From NCBI GenBank assembly GCA_036898135.1, contig JBAHVR010000282.1, positions 400,001 through 464,000 of the forward strand: a stretch of 64,000 nucleotides of DNA, in the 5' to 3' direction. Position 1 is the first letter of the stretch. Every line of letters starts with the position of its first letter. Made by a program: the position numbers and the translations under genes. Below, piece by piece: positions 45,400 to 55,926 of this stretch. The stretch is from Oncomelania hupensis. Taxonomy: Eukaryota; Mollusca; Gastropoda; Littorinimorpha; Pomatiopsidae. The notes under the pieces were generated by a model. It was not told the origin of the DNA and searched no databases. It worked only from the letters and a program-made list of their open reading frames with translations.

Positions 45400-47243
45400 C
45401 AGGCATGCTACTCTGAAAATTTAGTTTTGCCGGAAAATTTTGCAAGGATTAGCAGAGCCTCGAGAGCGAGCCTGAAAAGCAGGCGAGCCCTCTAGGGGGG
45501 TCCAGGGACATGCTCCCCTGGAAAATAATATAAAAAAAAAAAAAAGTTAAAATCTGTGCAATCTGCACATTCCGAGCACTTTTTGAGAGACGAAAAATCA
45601 ATCAACAAAGACGAAAAAAACCAACACATTTTAGTTTAAACTATATACAAGAAATGACACTGGTAGACCTACATGTCTGTTAACATTATTTTATTATTAG
45701 GTAGTCAAAAGCCATTTTTAAAAAATGATTTCCTCATCACAAAACTGACATAGATTTAAAGAGCTTTTCATTCTGAACACAGTGGTATATTTTTTCCCCC
45801 ATAGGACAAATAGGTAAAAAGTTATTAATGTTTGAAAATGCCGAATGTTGGTGGTTTTTTGGCAACGTTTTGGAATTGAAGAAATTGACAACTTTGGAGT
45901 CTCAAAGTGAAGCCAATATTGATACCAGAAAGCTGATTTTTGACAGGTAACCCCTTCATATGTTATACTCCAAGCCCAATTTTCTTCAGGCCTATCCCAT
46001 GTAATGTTCAGCCGTTTTGGTGCTTCAAAGTTGGGAAATCATCAAATTCTCAGTGCGTGCCGGCAAATTATAGGCCTACTAGTGTGCTACTACGCTCAGC
46101 ACTCGTGTCGCTGAATAGGCCTACGAGTTGGCAATGGCCGCAAGAATTCCCGAACACCGTTTGGTTACACTTTTCTACGGCAAAGCGCTCCGCGATACAG
46201 TAATGCACAAATTAATAAATACCCTAGTTTTATAAAGGAAAGTCTGCTCTTTATTCCTTGCTAATTTTTAAACTTCTAGTTAAAATCAAACTTACATCAA
46301 AATCGCTTTATCCACTTTGTTCGGCTCGTAACAAAAGATTTACACACGAGAGCCCACCATATTTATATGTAAATGAAGCTAAGTATCCGAACTTCTCATT
46401 GGTTCTTATTTTTAGGCCATCCAATGAAGTATCGCAAAGCGCTTAGACTTTGAAACGAGCCCCTCTCAGCAAACGACGCTGACAACTTTTTCCGCACCGC
46501 CATTCAGCGCTCGGATAGGGGCGTATTCAAAAGCTGTTTTCTCGGAATCTTTCGCATAAACATGCATTAAAAACAACACAGATGTAAAGATAAAGCTTTC
46601 AATTTTTATTTGAATACAGCCACTGTTCGTTTTAATGCAGTTTTACATTAATAATAAGTGTTGAAAGTGAAGTCAAAACTGGGTCAAAACTGGCGAGCGG
46701 ACAAGAGCCAATGAAGGGCTTTGACTACCTATTATTATAGTCCTTCATTTAGTTTAGTTTTTGAGACCTTTGTCCCAGTCTCCTACCATGTTTCTTATCA
46801 CAATTTTGGTTCAAAACATTTTGATGCTATGCTACCATTAGTAGTATTTATCATTACAAAAACGCTTCCATACATTATCAAACTTTAAAAAACAGAATCG
46901 TGCACAAAACGTGGTGAAGACAGTCAAAAATCAAACGGATACAACTGGCCGCTTACGCTAAAACAGCGAATCACGCAAGAGAGAAGCAATCTGATTGGTG
47001 AGATAAATTTAGCTAGCCAATGACAACGCCGCTTTGATATGATCGTTAAAATTGACTGTCATGGCGGTCTAGCAGACGAATCCCGCTGATATCGCCTACC
47101 GTGATAAAAACGCTGGTAATTCTTTCTTTTTGACACAGATTTTTTTAATACTCCCGGAAATTTTTCAAACACCCGGAAAGCCACCGGGACCCAAAAATCG
47201 ATCTCCCGGAATTCCGGGAATTCCCCGAAAAGTACCATGCCTG
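45400..47243. mobile_element. hAT-like TIR element, 1.8 kb
   Basis: Left end CAGGCATGCTACTCTGAAAA and reversed right end CAGGCATGGTACTTTTCGGG, inverted with two differences in the first 15. TTATT flanks both sides (45395-45399, 47244-47248), shorter than the usual 8 bp. Just inside the left end is a GCGAGCC...GGGGGTCCAGGGACATGCTC CC-rich block, and at the right end a CCCGGAATTCCGGGAATTCC palindromic block. No transposase frame remains. Confidence 0.6.
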
Positions 47244-47248
47244 TTATT

Positions 47249-48840
47249 ACAAAAATGCTAGTATAAAATTGTCCATTAATTTACATTTTCCCTGAGACAA
47301 ATTCACAGCACAGCACATGCTTTTCAGCGTCTGAAGCGAAAATAGTGGAAAGGTAAACTGAAAAGATACTTGAGTTAATCTCGCACATCAAACTCCAAGA
47401 TCTAAAAGATATGTCTATTAAAATCAAAACACAAAACAATAGACTAGAAAATATAAACATATTATTTAGAACTATAAATATTTTTTTTAAATACATTGTT
47501 AATTATGCTGAAACCTGAGGTCAACTTTTTACAAGGGGAACAACTACAGAATTGTTATCACAAAACTAAAATAAAATATTACTGCTTCCCTTTCATAAAC
47601 TAAAATATCCTTCTCTTCCATTCGCCCCTAATTTCATAAACCACTCTGTAGTTTAACTACAACCAAAGTTAAAAACCTAAGATTACTAAGAAGAAAAATA
47701 AAGTAATAACAAATACATTTTAAAAAAATTTAGAAAAATCTAACTTTCATAATTTTACACTAATTTGTTCAAAATGCTTCCTCAACATATCCTGCCATTC
47801 TGTTCATCTAACTTCATAAGACAATTCTAGCACTTTGAGGTTTACTCAAATTAACCCTCAACTTTCATGAAGGAAGATTATTGTTGTCAAGGTTTGACAA
47901 AACCACAAGAGATGGAGATTATTTCCATCTGTTTCTGTACTGAAGAACATCAAACTGTTAAGTTTAACGACAGTCATAGAAATGATTACATCTGTTTGTG
48001 TAGTGAAGAACATTAAACTGTTAAGTTTGATGACAGTCATAGAAATGATTACTGATCCAGAGCTGAAAACCCATGTAAACTCGTAAGACAGTGGGAGATT
48101 TTCGTAATTCTTTTATTCACCTCAATTTTCAAAGGAAAATCTTAAACTGGTAACCCTTGCACACACAAACGAAAAAAGAAACTAAACGAAGTGCCGTTTA
48201 CAACAGACATTCAGATATTTAATTCACGCTTAGGAAAATAATAATATCAGTTATCTTGTTGACTGTGATCCAACTCATCTGTCTGATGAATACAGCCAGC
48301 TACATATTAGTTATTACCTCTATTAGACACAAAATATGGTCTAATTACAGACATGAGGCTTTATCCCCTGTCATGACTACGTCTTACATCAAATCTCCCT
48401 CTTAGTCTTACTCAAGTTGCATGACCATCTGAACTTCAATTGCTTTTACCATTGTCTTACACACGACAGGATAATTTACAACAAATCACAAACTATTACG
48501 TAACCAAAGTAAGCAAGTGCTTATTTTAAAAAATATAATTTTTTCTCATATGAAGTCTTTAGCACTGAATAAGGACCAATGGTTACATTTTACATGTGCG
48601 CGGCCATTTTGGACCACGTGGTTCAACTATTCTTACAACTTCCGGTTCCGACTCACATTGTACCCAAAACACTCATAATATCAATCATTCACACATAATT
48701 TTAAAAACTAAAACTGTATAAAACAAAATACCCTAAACCATACTAGAAATATTAATACAATAAAAAATATACACATCCCTAAAATAAAACGCCTCTCAAA
48801 ACTAAAGACTACACAATGACTGTCTACTAAAATATTAACA
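47249..48840. other. no gene recognised
   Basis: AT-rich. A ~60-bp segment is repeated at 47936-47990 and 47996-48050 (GAAGAACAT-AAACTGTTAAG, GACAGTCATAGAAATGATTA). Confidence 0.45.
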
Positions 48841-48844
48841 CTAT

Positions 48845-49297
48845 TAATATTAAATATTAATATTAGCAGAAACCCTCAGATACACCACCCATACCAACTG
48901 CACGGCCATGTTCTGGAACCAATTTCCTCAGTTAAATACTTAGGCGTTACAATTCACAGAGAAATCAAATGGGATGATCATATTGACAATGTATGCAACA
49001 AAGCAAACAAGACCCTTGGGTTTCTCAGACGAAACCTGAAGATTAGTAATGCCAGTGTAAAGGAAAGGGCTTATAAAGCCTTTGTACAACCAATCCTGGA
49101 ATACGCATCTAACGTCTGGGACCCATACACCCAGAAGAGCATCGACAGATTGGAGGCAGTCCAGCGGCGTGCAGCACGTTTTGTTCTTAACCGCTACAGA
49201 AACACGTCAAGTGTTAGCAACATGCTGGAGACGCTGGGTTGGTCAACACTGGAAGAGAGACGACGACTAGCCAGACTCTCCATGCTATTTAAGATAA
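48845..49297 (+). pseudogene. Jockey/CR1-like LINE RT C-terminal part, piece 1
   Basis: Continuous + frame: PQIHHPYQLHGHVLEPISSV, KYLGVTIHREIKWDDHIDNV, CNKANKTLGFLRRNLKIS, AYKAFVQPILEYASNVWDPY, SIDRLEAVQRRAARFVLNRY, LGWSTLEERRRLARLSMLFK. This is the post-palm region of non-LTR RTs (YLGV...W..H, R.L...R...I..A....Y). It stops at 49297 at the boundary of a DNA transposon and continues at 49878. The catalytic domain is missing. Confidence 0.8.
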
Positions 49298-49868
49298 CGA
49301 AGTGGCTGCTCGTACGGGACCGTACGACAAGAAAAAATTCTATTCGTACGGGAAATCTCGGTTCGGTTGCGGTACTTGGGAAATCTCGGTTACGGCCCTT
49401 GGTGAGAAAAGTCACAATGGCTGCCAACAGCACGCTGAGCTTTCAGCGCGGCGAAACTTTCTGTAGCTATGATGAATTTTTAGCAAAAGTTAAAGAGTTT
49501 GAGGAATATATATAGGCTTATAAAATGTTCCTACATAACCGGTTAACAGTTTTCCCTACGGTTATCTGAGGACCCGGCCTTTGGATCCGGGAACCCGGTT
49601 CGGTTCTCGGATCCAAGGCGGCTCCCAAAAAAAGGATCTGGGAACGACGGGTAGGGTAAGGCAGTGCCTCGACGGGTAGGGTAAGGCAGTGCTACACATA
49701 TACCGCTCGAAACGGGTTAGGGTTAGGGCTAGCGGTCCGTCTACAAGTGATTAAATTACATGGAATTATAGAGGGGGTTCCCATAACTTATAAGCAAGGG
49801 CGTTTCGTAGGGTGCCGTACGAATAGAATTTTTTCTTGTCGTACAGTCCCGTACGAGCAGCCACGGCC
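49298..49868. mobile_element. MULE-like MITE, long TIR, 9-bp TSD
   Basis: Ends share GTGGCTGCTCGTACGGGAC, then GTACGACAAGAAAAAATTCT and ATTCGTACGG in inverted orientation: about 50 bp with one mismatch. TTAAGATAA (49289-49297 and 49869-49877) is a perfect 9-bp duplication, as made by Mutator-like transposases. It splits LINE coding sequence exactly, so host sequence is known on both sides. Inside is GGGTTAGGGTTAGGG and a tandem GACGGGTAGGGTAAGGCAGT pair. No ORF. Confidence 0.85.
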
Positions 49869-50001
49869 TTAAGATAAACAATGGGCTAGCCCACTGCCCC
49901 AGCCTTCAACAAAAACTCATCACTCTCCCCTCTCGACAGCGACGAGGTCACGACAAGCAGTTTAGTAGGTACCGGCAGCCTCTCTTTCCCTATGTGTGAA
50001 A
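49869..50001 (+). pseudogene. LINE RT C-terminal part, piece 2
   Basis: After the duplication the LINE frame resumes: KINNGLAHCPSLQQKLITLP, SRQRRGHDKQFSRYRQPLFP and YV. It stops where a further insertion seems to begin (GTGTGAAA, 49994-50001). Confidence 0.7.
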
Positions 50002-52113
50002 GGTCTAGATGTGGTGAAAATGGCATATTTTGAATTAATTTTTGTGTTGCGATTTAATTCAATTTTTGTAAAAAAAAACTGTGAATAAGAAAGAATAAAA
50101 CCCGAACGTTTTACTTATCTACTTTTTGTGTGTTCTTGTTGATGGGTTGTGTTGAGGGAGAAGGGAGAACGATCGCAATCGGCAGCGAAAAGCTGCTCCG
50201 CACATCGCCATTTTCAACCTGCCTGTGAAGGCAGCGCGAGCGACAAACACACACACCTCACGAAACGTCTGCTCGCGGGCTGTATAGTTCATTCATAATA
50301 TGCAAATTAGGTCAGGTTAAAAGACGAAAAGCCAACGATTCGTTTCGTATAAATATTGTTTTAGTCGTTATTTTTTTTCTCGTTGAAATTCACAGTCAAA
50401 GTTTAGGAACGACTTCAACTGCAAATATCTTTTAATCGGTTGGAAAAAAATGCCAACATTAATATATGCGCTGGAAAGCTGGGTTTTCGACCTTTTCAAT
50501 GGTGTACGCAACTTAGTGACATGATCCATACAGAGTTCCCGCGAGCCAGTAAAAGACGAGGTACCCATTCAAGCGTGCTTTGTGGTTGACCCGAACTGTC
50601 ATGGCGGACGATCTGAAAATGTCAGCTTCTAACGATGTGTGTTTGTCGCCATTTCTTCGCGAAATCGGATAATCAATTGGTAAGTACACTTGATAATTAC
50701 AGATGGTTTTCGGATAAAATTAGTATTGCCCATAGTTTTGTTTAATGTATACCTCGAAACGTGTTTTTTTTTTTTTGAAAGTTCGACCGAAGTAGTGTTA
50801 GATTAGTCTTAGAAGTGTTCAAACATCGAGTGATGGTTCAGATACGACCATCGGCTAATTTTAGTGCAAACATTTAGCCGTTACGTATAGTCACACAATT
50901 CTTTCTCAGGTTTCGCAAAACCATAATTCACGCATAGTTGTGTAGTTTCCTTGTGGGATTATCGATGATTGATGTAATATTTATACGTGTAGGCCTATAG
51001 AAACCGAAAGTAGCGTTCAGCAACAAACGCTGTTCTTCTAGAGACTAGAATTGGTAGGCCCTACGCACTGCTTTTTTAGTTTTAAAATTGTATTAGCACT
51101 CACGTTACTGTTTACATGTGTTAAAATAATTATTATTAGTAATTATTATTAATTTAAATGCGTGTTACATGTCATGTTTATTACAGGATGATGGATCTCA
51201 AGTATTTTATCATAAATGTCATGTGTTGAGATCAGCATTGTTGCACTTGCACTTATTTTTTCCTTTCATATTCATTGTTGTAGGCTGGAGTTGTTGTGGA
51301 TCTTGTGAGGTTTGTGAAGACTGAGACTAATCCTACACCATCTGCCAGCCTGTCCTGACTTTCCTAGGAGCCAATGCCAAGCAGCTAGACAAGAAAAGCA
51401 TGGATAAAATCTATGAGAAGTACTGTTCCCTGCAGAAGTCCATTAAAAGACCAAATGGCAAGGAGAAGTTGGACTCCTTTGTAAATGCTACTGCTAGTTA
51501 AGGTCCACAAACTGTTGTCTGCACTATTATGTATCACATCTCAGAAAATATGTTAAATAATAGTTGCCAACATACACATAAGAACAAATTTCACGCGGAG
51601 GTGGGGGTCTTGCAAGGGAAGGAGGGGGGTACAAAAAGAAAAAAATCTATTTTAATTTTCACTGTACTTTCATACATATCAATTAAAAGATCTCTATATA
51701 ACAAGACAAATGCAGTTTAAATCAATGAAATCGGATATAAAATGATCAAATAGCATGCGTTTGAAGTTATTAGCTATTTGCTTCTGAATCTTTCCACGGG
51801 GAAAATTTTTTGGGGGGGGGCATTTTTGGAGTTCAGCAGTTCATTCTATTGACAACTGCCAGGTCCCAAAAAAAATAGGCTATTTTGTCACTACCAGGAC
51901 TCTGCTTACTCCAAAAATTAGGCTCATGGGCTTTATAATTTTTAAGTTATGAACATCTAAACTTTGCAAAATATCAATTTTGGCAAAATTACGCAATTCG
52001 CGGTACAAAAACTCGTTACGAAAATAGCTGTATCTCTGGTTCTAATTGAGATAGACCCATAATTTTTTTTTTTCTTATTTCTACCCCAATCTATAACTCT
52101 GTACCATTCACTT
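50002..52113 (+). mobile_element. 2.1-kb insertion between LINE pieces 2 and 3 (unclassified)
   Basis: GTGTGAAA occurs at 49994-50001 and 52114-52121, a candidate 8-bp duplication. No inverted ends were found, so class is open. Inside, a possible first exon (ATGGCGGACGATCTGAAAAT at 50600, before a GTAAGTAC donor) contains a stop. An exon-like segment at 51285-51500 follows an acceptor-like TTGTTGTAG and reads FLGANAKQLDKKSMDKIYEK then YCSLQKSIKRPNGKEKLDSF. I do not recognise this protein. The structure suggests a dead gene of a DNA transposon. Confidence 0.45.
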
Positions 52114-52121
52114 GTGTGAAA

Positions 52122-52625
52122 ACTTAAAACCAAATTTTACCCTGCCGGTACCTAAGTTTAGGCTCATCACAACAAGAACACAATATAGAGGCTGTTCTTT
52201 CCTGCCAAGGACCATCAAAGACTGGAACAATCTGCCAAAAGATGTAGCAGAGGCTAATACACTTGGCACGTTTGTGTCAAGAGCCTGCTCCCATCCAACT
52301 TCCAGCTCCTGATACTCTCCAAGACACTAACACCTTCCCTCATCCCCACCACTCCCCATACAACCAGCCAGAAAACACCAACGTGGCTACAAACTATGGC
52401 ATTGGACTATGCAAATACTTTTTGAAAATAGTTGTACAGTTGTTAAAGATTGTTATACTTATAGGCTGTGGTAGACCTGCACCAGTCTGCAACAGTACAC
52501 AAAATAATATTATAGTACTATATTATAGTGAAACCGCAAACCCCCTCATCAACCCATAGGAGCCAGAATGATCGACGCCTTGATCGTGGGCCCTCAACAT
52601 CAAGAAGAAGAAGAAGAAGAACACT
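52122..52625 (+). pseudogene. LINE RT C-terminal part, piece 3, and 3' end
   Basis: The + frame reads TRTQYRGCSFLPRTIKDWNN then LPKDVAEANTLGTFVSRAC, the final FFPRT-x-DWN-LP block of Jockey/CR1-like ORF2 proteins, which should follow LFPYV of piece 2. A 3' UTR leads to a tail of AAG repeats at 52602-52621, which gives the LINE 3' end. Confidence 0.75.
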
Positions 52626-53424
52626 AAAATACTTGCAACTCCTTTTAAAACAAAATTAACAATAAAAACATATTCGATCAATTAAAATCATATTCACAGA
52701 AAGGATATTCCAATAAAAATAGAATACGACCCACCAACCTGGATTAGGATTACTACAGATTTTCCCAATGCAGATGGAACAAAGCAACCAGCAATGGATG
52801 TTTATTTTGGCGACACAGGAAATCGAGTTCAGGGCGGAAATAGAAAAAAAATAAAAATATAATTCTTGAAACACTAAAACAGTACGTATTATAAATATTA
52901 AAAATATGATCAGTCAAATTCACATATTAACCCTACTAAGAATAAACATTTTATTAATAACTTCTTCCCTTTCCACATTACAAGCAAGACTGCAATTAAT
53001 AAATCCCACTTTTTCATCTGAAACACAATAAAGGGAAGTAATCTAAACTGGCCAGTCTGACTAAACTATAATCTCCCCTATTCCACTCATCCACAATATT
53101 ACTATGGAATACTAAGTAATAATGCTGTTTAATAAATGGTATTTGTATTAATATTTATGTATTATTACTTTATTTGACTTATTTCATAAATTACTGTTAT
53201 TATCTGCAATATTGACAACCTGGGTAACAGTTTTATTATAATGTGTGTTGTAATTGACTTTACTTAGAATGTTAGGTGCTAGCCTTGGCGTAGGATATAA
53301 TTTGTTTTTACGTCCCCTTTTCTCTCTCATCCCTTGTCAAGGCTGATCTCCCAGAACAGAAAGTAATTTCAGAGGTCACTGAACTTAGAAAAGTAGGTTT
53401 GTATTATTTTGAAATGACACTATA
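52626..53424. other. no gene recognised
   Basis: AT-rich, no features. Confidence 0.4.
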
Positions 53425-53527
53425 TATAGTATCCACACTTTCTGAAAATTTAGTGCTTTAAATTACCACTGTTGCTGTCTTTCTCCTTTGTTCTTTCTCA
53501 TTCCTACTCTGTTCTATCGATCTACCC
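53425..53527 (+). mobile_element. retroposon R, 5' part only
   Basis: TATATAGTATCCACACTTTC, AATTTAGTGCTTTAAATTAC and CATTCCTACTCTGTTCTATC match the first ~100 bp of family R. The 3' part is replaced by unrelated sequence, an unusual structure for a retroposon. Confidence 0.6.
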
Positions 53528-53534
53528 CAAGCAG

Positions 53535-53860
53535 CCACACAACAAAGGGCCCTCATCGGGCCAGTGGTGGCAAGGTGTGGTGGCCCACTGCTGGCGAAGT
53601 GCTAGCAAAATGAGCGTGAACGGCGGCCCGACCGTTGGCCCGACCATCGGCTGCCCATCGGCATTTCATCGGCCCAGCTCCGGCAGCTGATGTCTGCCGA
53701 CAAAATGCCAACACATTCCCCTCATTTGCCATTAGTTAGCCGATGGTGGCCCATCACACTGATGCATCGGCCCCTCACTTCCCAACTACGTTTCACCATC
53801 GGCAACTGATTCTGCCAACAAAATGCCAGCCCATTGCCTACAGCCGAAGCTAGATGACCC
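53535..53860. repeat. GC-rich patch of CCCATCGGC / GGCCCATC motifs
   Basis: The motifs CATCGGC, GGCCCATC and GACAAAATGCCA(A/G)C recur many times in about 300 bp (ACAAAATGCCA at 53701 and 53819). GC content is well above the flanks. Class unknown. Confidence 0.5.
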
Positions 53861-54207
53861 CCACCCCTCTCCCCATGTTGCATGTGTGTGGGTGAACATA
53901 TTTATGCATGCAATGTGTCTATCTTACTATTTCAGAGCACAAACAAAAGCAATTAAGATGAAATGCAATTGATTTATTAAATCTCATAGAAAGGCATATC
54001 AAGAATAAATAACAAATTATTAGACCACAAAACATCTGACACAATACTGAGAACAACCTTAAAAGCATATCAGTTATTTTTATTCATTGTTTATATGGTC
54101 TAGCGGACTACGACGAGCTGAATCAGGACCACTCACTAAATAGGTCATCTATCACAACAAAATCAACAAACATGTTTAGGATCTGCAAACACACCCATAC
54201 AAAATTA

Positions 54208-54777
54208 TATTACATTACATAATTGTTGCTTTAGGTCCAGCGGACTCTTCCTAGCCAAATCAGGACCGGACAAACCCCAATCCGCATAAAAGATCTGCTG
54301 AAACAACCCTAGTGGGAAAACTGAATGCCCTCCACCAGCCAGTCACTTTACAATAAAGACATCCCACGCAGGGGACGCTGAGGCTGCACTCTAATTTATC
54401 GAACCCCCGTTTACAAAAACAAAATAGAATACAAACATCATTATAAATTATCAACAAAACATATAAAATGCCTACATTGCTAAATAATAACATCATAGGA
54501 AGTCCTAGTGACCACCTGGCAGAAAGCGTCCAATATTCCCAAGCTGATCCAACAGACCTCATACACAAACAAGGAGTCTTGTCCCGGAAGAGTTTTCAAG
54601 AAAAAAAGGTAGGTGACTGGTCTAGCGAAGAAGAAGATAGTATAGCAGATTGATAGAACAGAGCAGGACTGAGAAAGAGCAAATGAGAAAGACAGCGACA
54701 GTGGGAATTTAAAGCACTAAATGTCCAGAAAGTGGGGATACTATTTATACTGAAACCCCCGGCACCCCAACTGGGGT
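54208..54777 (-). mobile_element. retroposon family R, copy 4, full length with TSD
   Basis: 570 bp between CCCATACAAAATTA (54194-54207) and CCCATATAAAATTA (54778-54791), a 14-bp duplication with one mismatch. The left end is the TTACATTACAT tail (3' end on the minus strand). The right end is the 5' palindrome CCCCAGTTGGGG plus TGCCGGGGG. The minus strand holds a TATAAATA motif about 35 bp from the 5' end and a 102-aa open frame (54260-54568) that is frameshifted in the other copies. Confidence 0.85.
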
Positions 54778-54829
54778 CCCATATAAAATTACAATTTTAC
54801 GATATAAGCAATGCTGAGGGTGTCAGACT

Positions 54830-55540
54830 TCCCACTTAATTTATCCTCAGATGACAAAAGTGCGTTAAAGATATACGACACATATTCCAAGACTTCAAAT
54901 ACATACATAAAAAAAAAGCCGAATCGACAAATAACAGAGACCCAAAGATCATCCCAGTACAATGTGTACAATGTCACCTTTTATAGCCACCAGTCTGGCA
55001 TGTTAACCACAATATAATAAAATTGCAGAGAAAAACAGAACAGGGAATGATGGTAAAAATACAGGTGAATGACACATTGAAAGTGTGAATTCTGTAGACA
55101 ACAGACTCAAAGATAGAAAAGGGGAAATTGTAAGTGGTAAACTTCCAGAAACTGGGGAAATTAAACGGAAAGATATCCCTGGGGGGTGAAGAGGAGGAAC
55201 CTTCATTTAGCATCCTCAGATGACAAACACTATTAAGAAACATGACTGATGAGAAATTCTATCCCAAATTATAAAAAAATCTGGATCGGCAAATTCAAAT
55301 GTTTTACAACATATAAGAGATCCAAAGATCATCCCAGTACGTACAGTTTTACTACCAAATCACAACATACTGGCAGGATAAACAAGAATATCATAAAACT
55401 GCAGAGGAGAAATATAAAAAAGAGGTAGAAGGAAAAAATACACAAAGAAAGACTACATAAACTGTACACTTCCAGCATATATACAAAAAACAGGGTAAAC
55501 GTTTGACGTTTAACATGCCCAAAACATTGGGAAGCAAGAT
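54830..55540. repeat. diverged ~370-bp tandem duplication
   Basis: ATCCTCAGATGACAAA (54842, 55211), GAGA(C/T)CCAAAGATCATCCC (54938, 55318) and AATATAATAAAATTGCAGAG / AATATCATAAAACTGCAGAG recur in the same order. No coding sequence recognised. Confidence 0.65.
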
Positions 55541-55926
55541 AACGTAAAACTTGGGAGGAAAATATTAATGACAGCGGTACTAACCAGTATATATACACAC
55601 ACTAATTGTGTACAAAAACTTCAAGAGGTGAATAAACCATTACTGTATGTTTAAAATCAAAACTCACAGAAATGTATCAATAACAACAGTAACAATTGTC
55701 ATAAATGTATAAAAATTATGAAAACATACTAGGTACAAGTTAACATACTTTAAACAGCAAACGGTAAGATTATAAACAGAATAAGATTATTAGACCTATA
55801 ATACTTGGATAAAAAATTATATTAAAGCCAGGACTACAGAAATTTAAAGTCAACACAGGCAGTAAGTAAATCACTAAATGTAATAATCTTTTTAAAACTT
55901 GTAGAAAAGACCACACCTAGCCATAA
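55541..55926. other. 3' flank of Gypsy ORF; no LTR found
   Basis: Downstream of the Gag-Pol stop there is no RT/RNase H coding sequence and no second LTR, so the element is 3'-incomplete or rearranged here. Confidence 0.55.

Noticed and set aside
49695..49735. Interstitial telomere from GGGTTAGGGTTAGGG
   Set aside because: Only two to three units, and they lie inside a MITE; too short to indicate a telomere or fusion.
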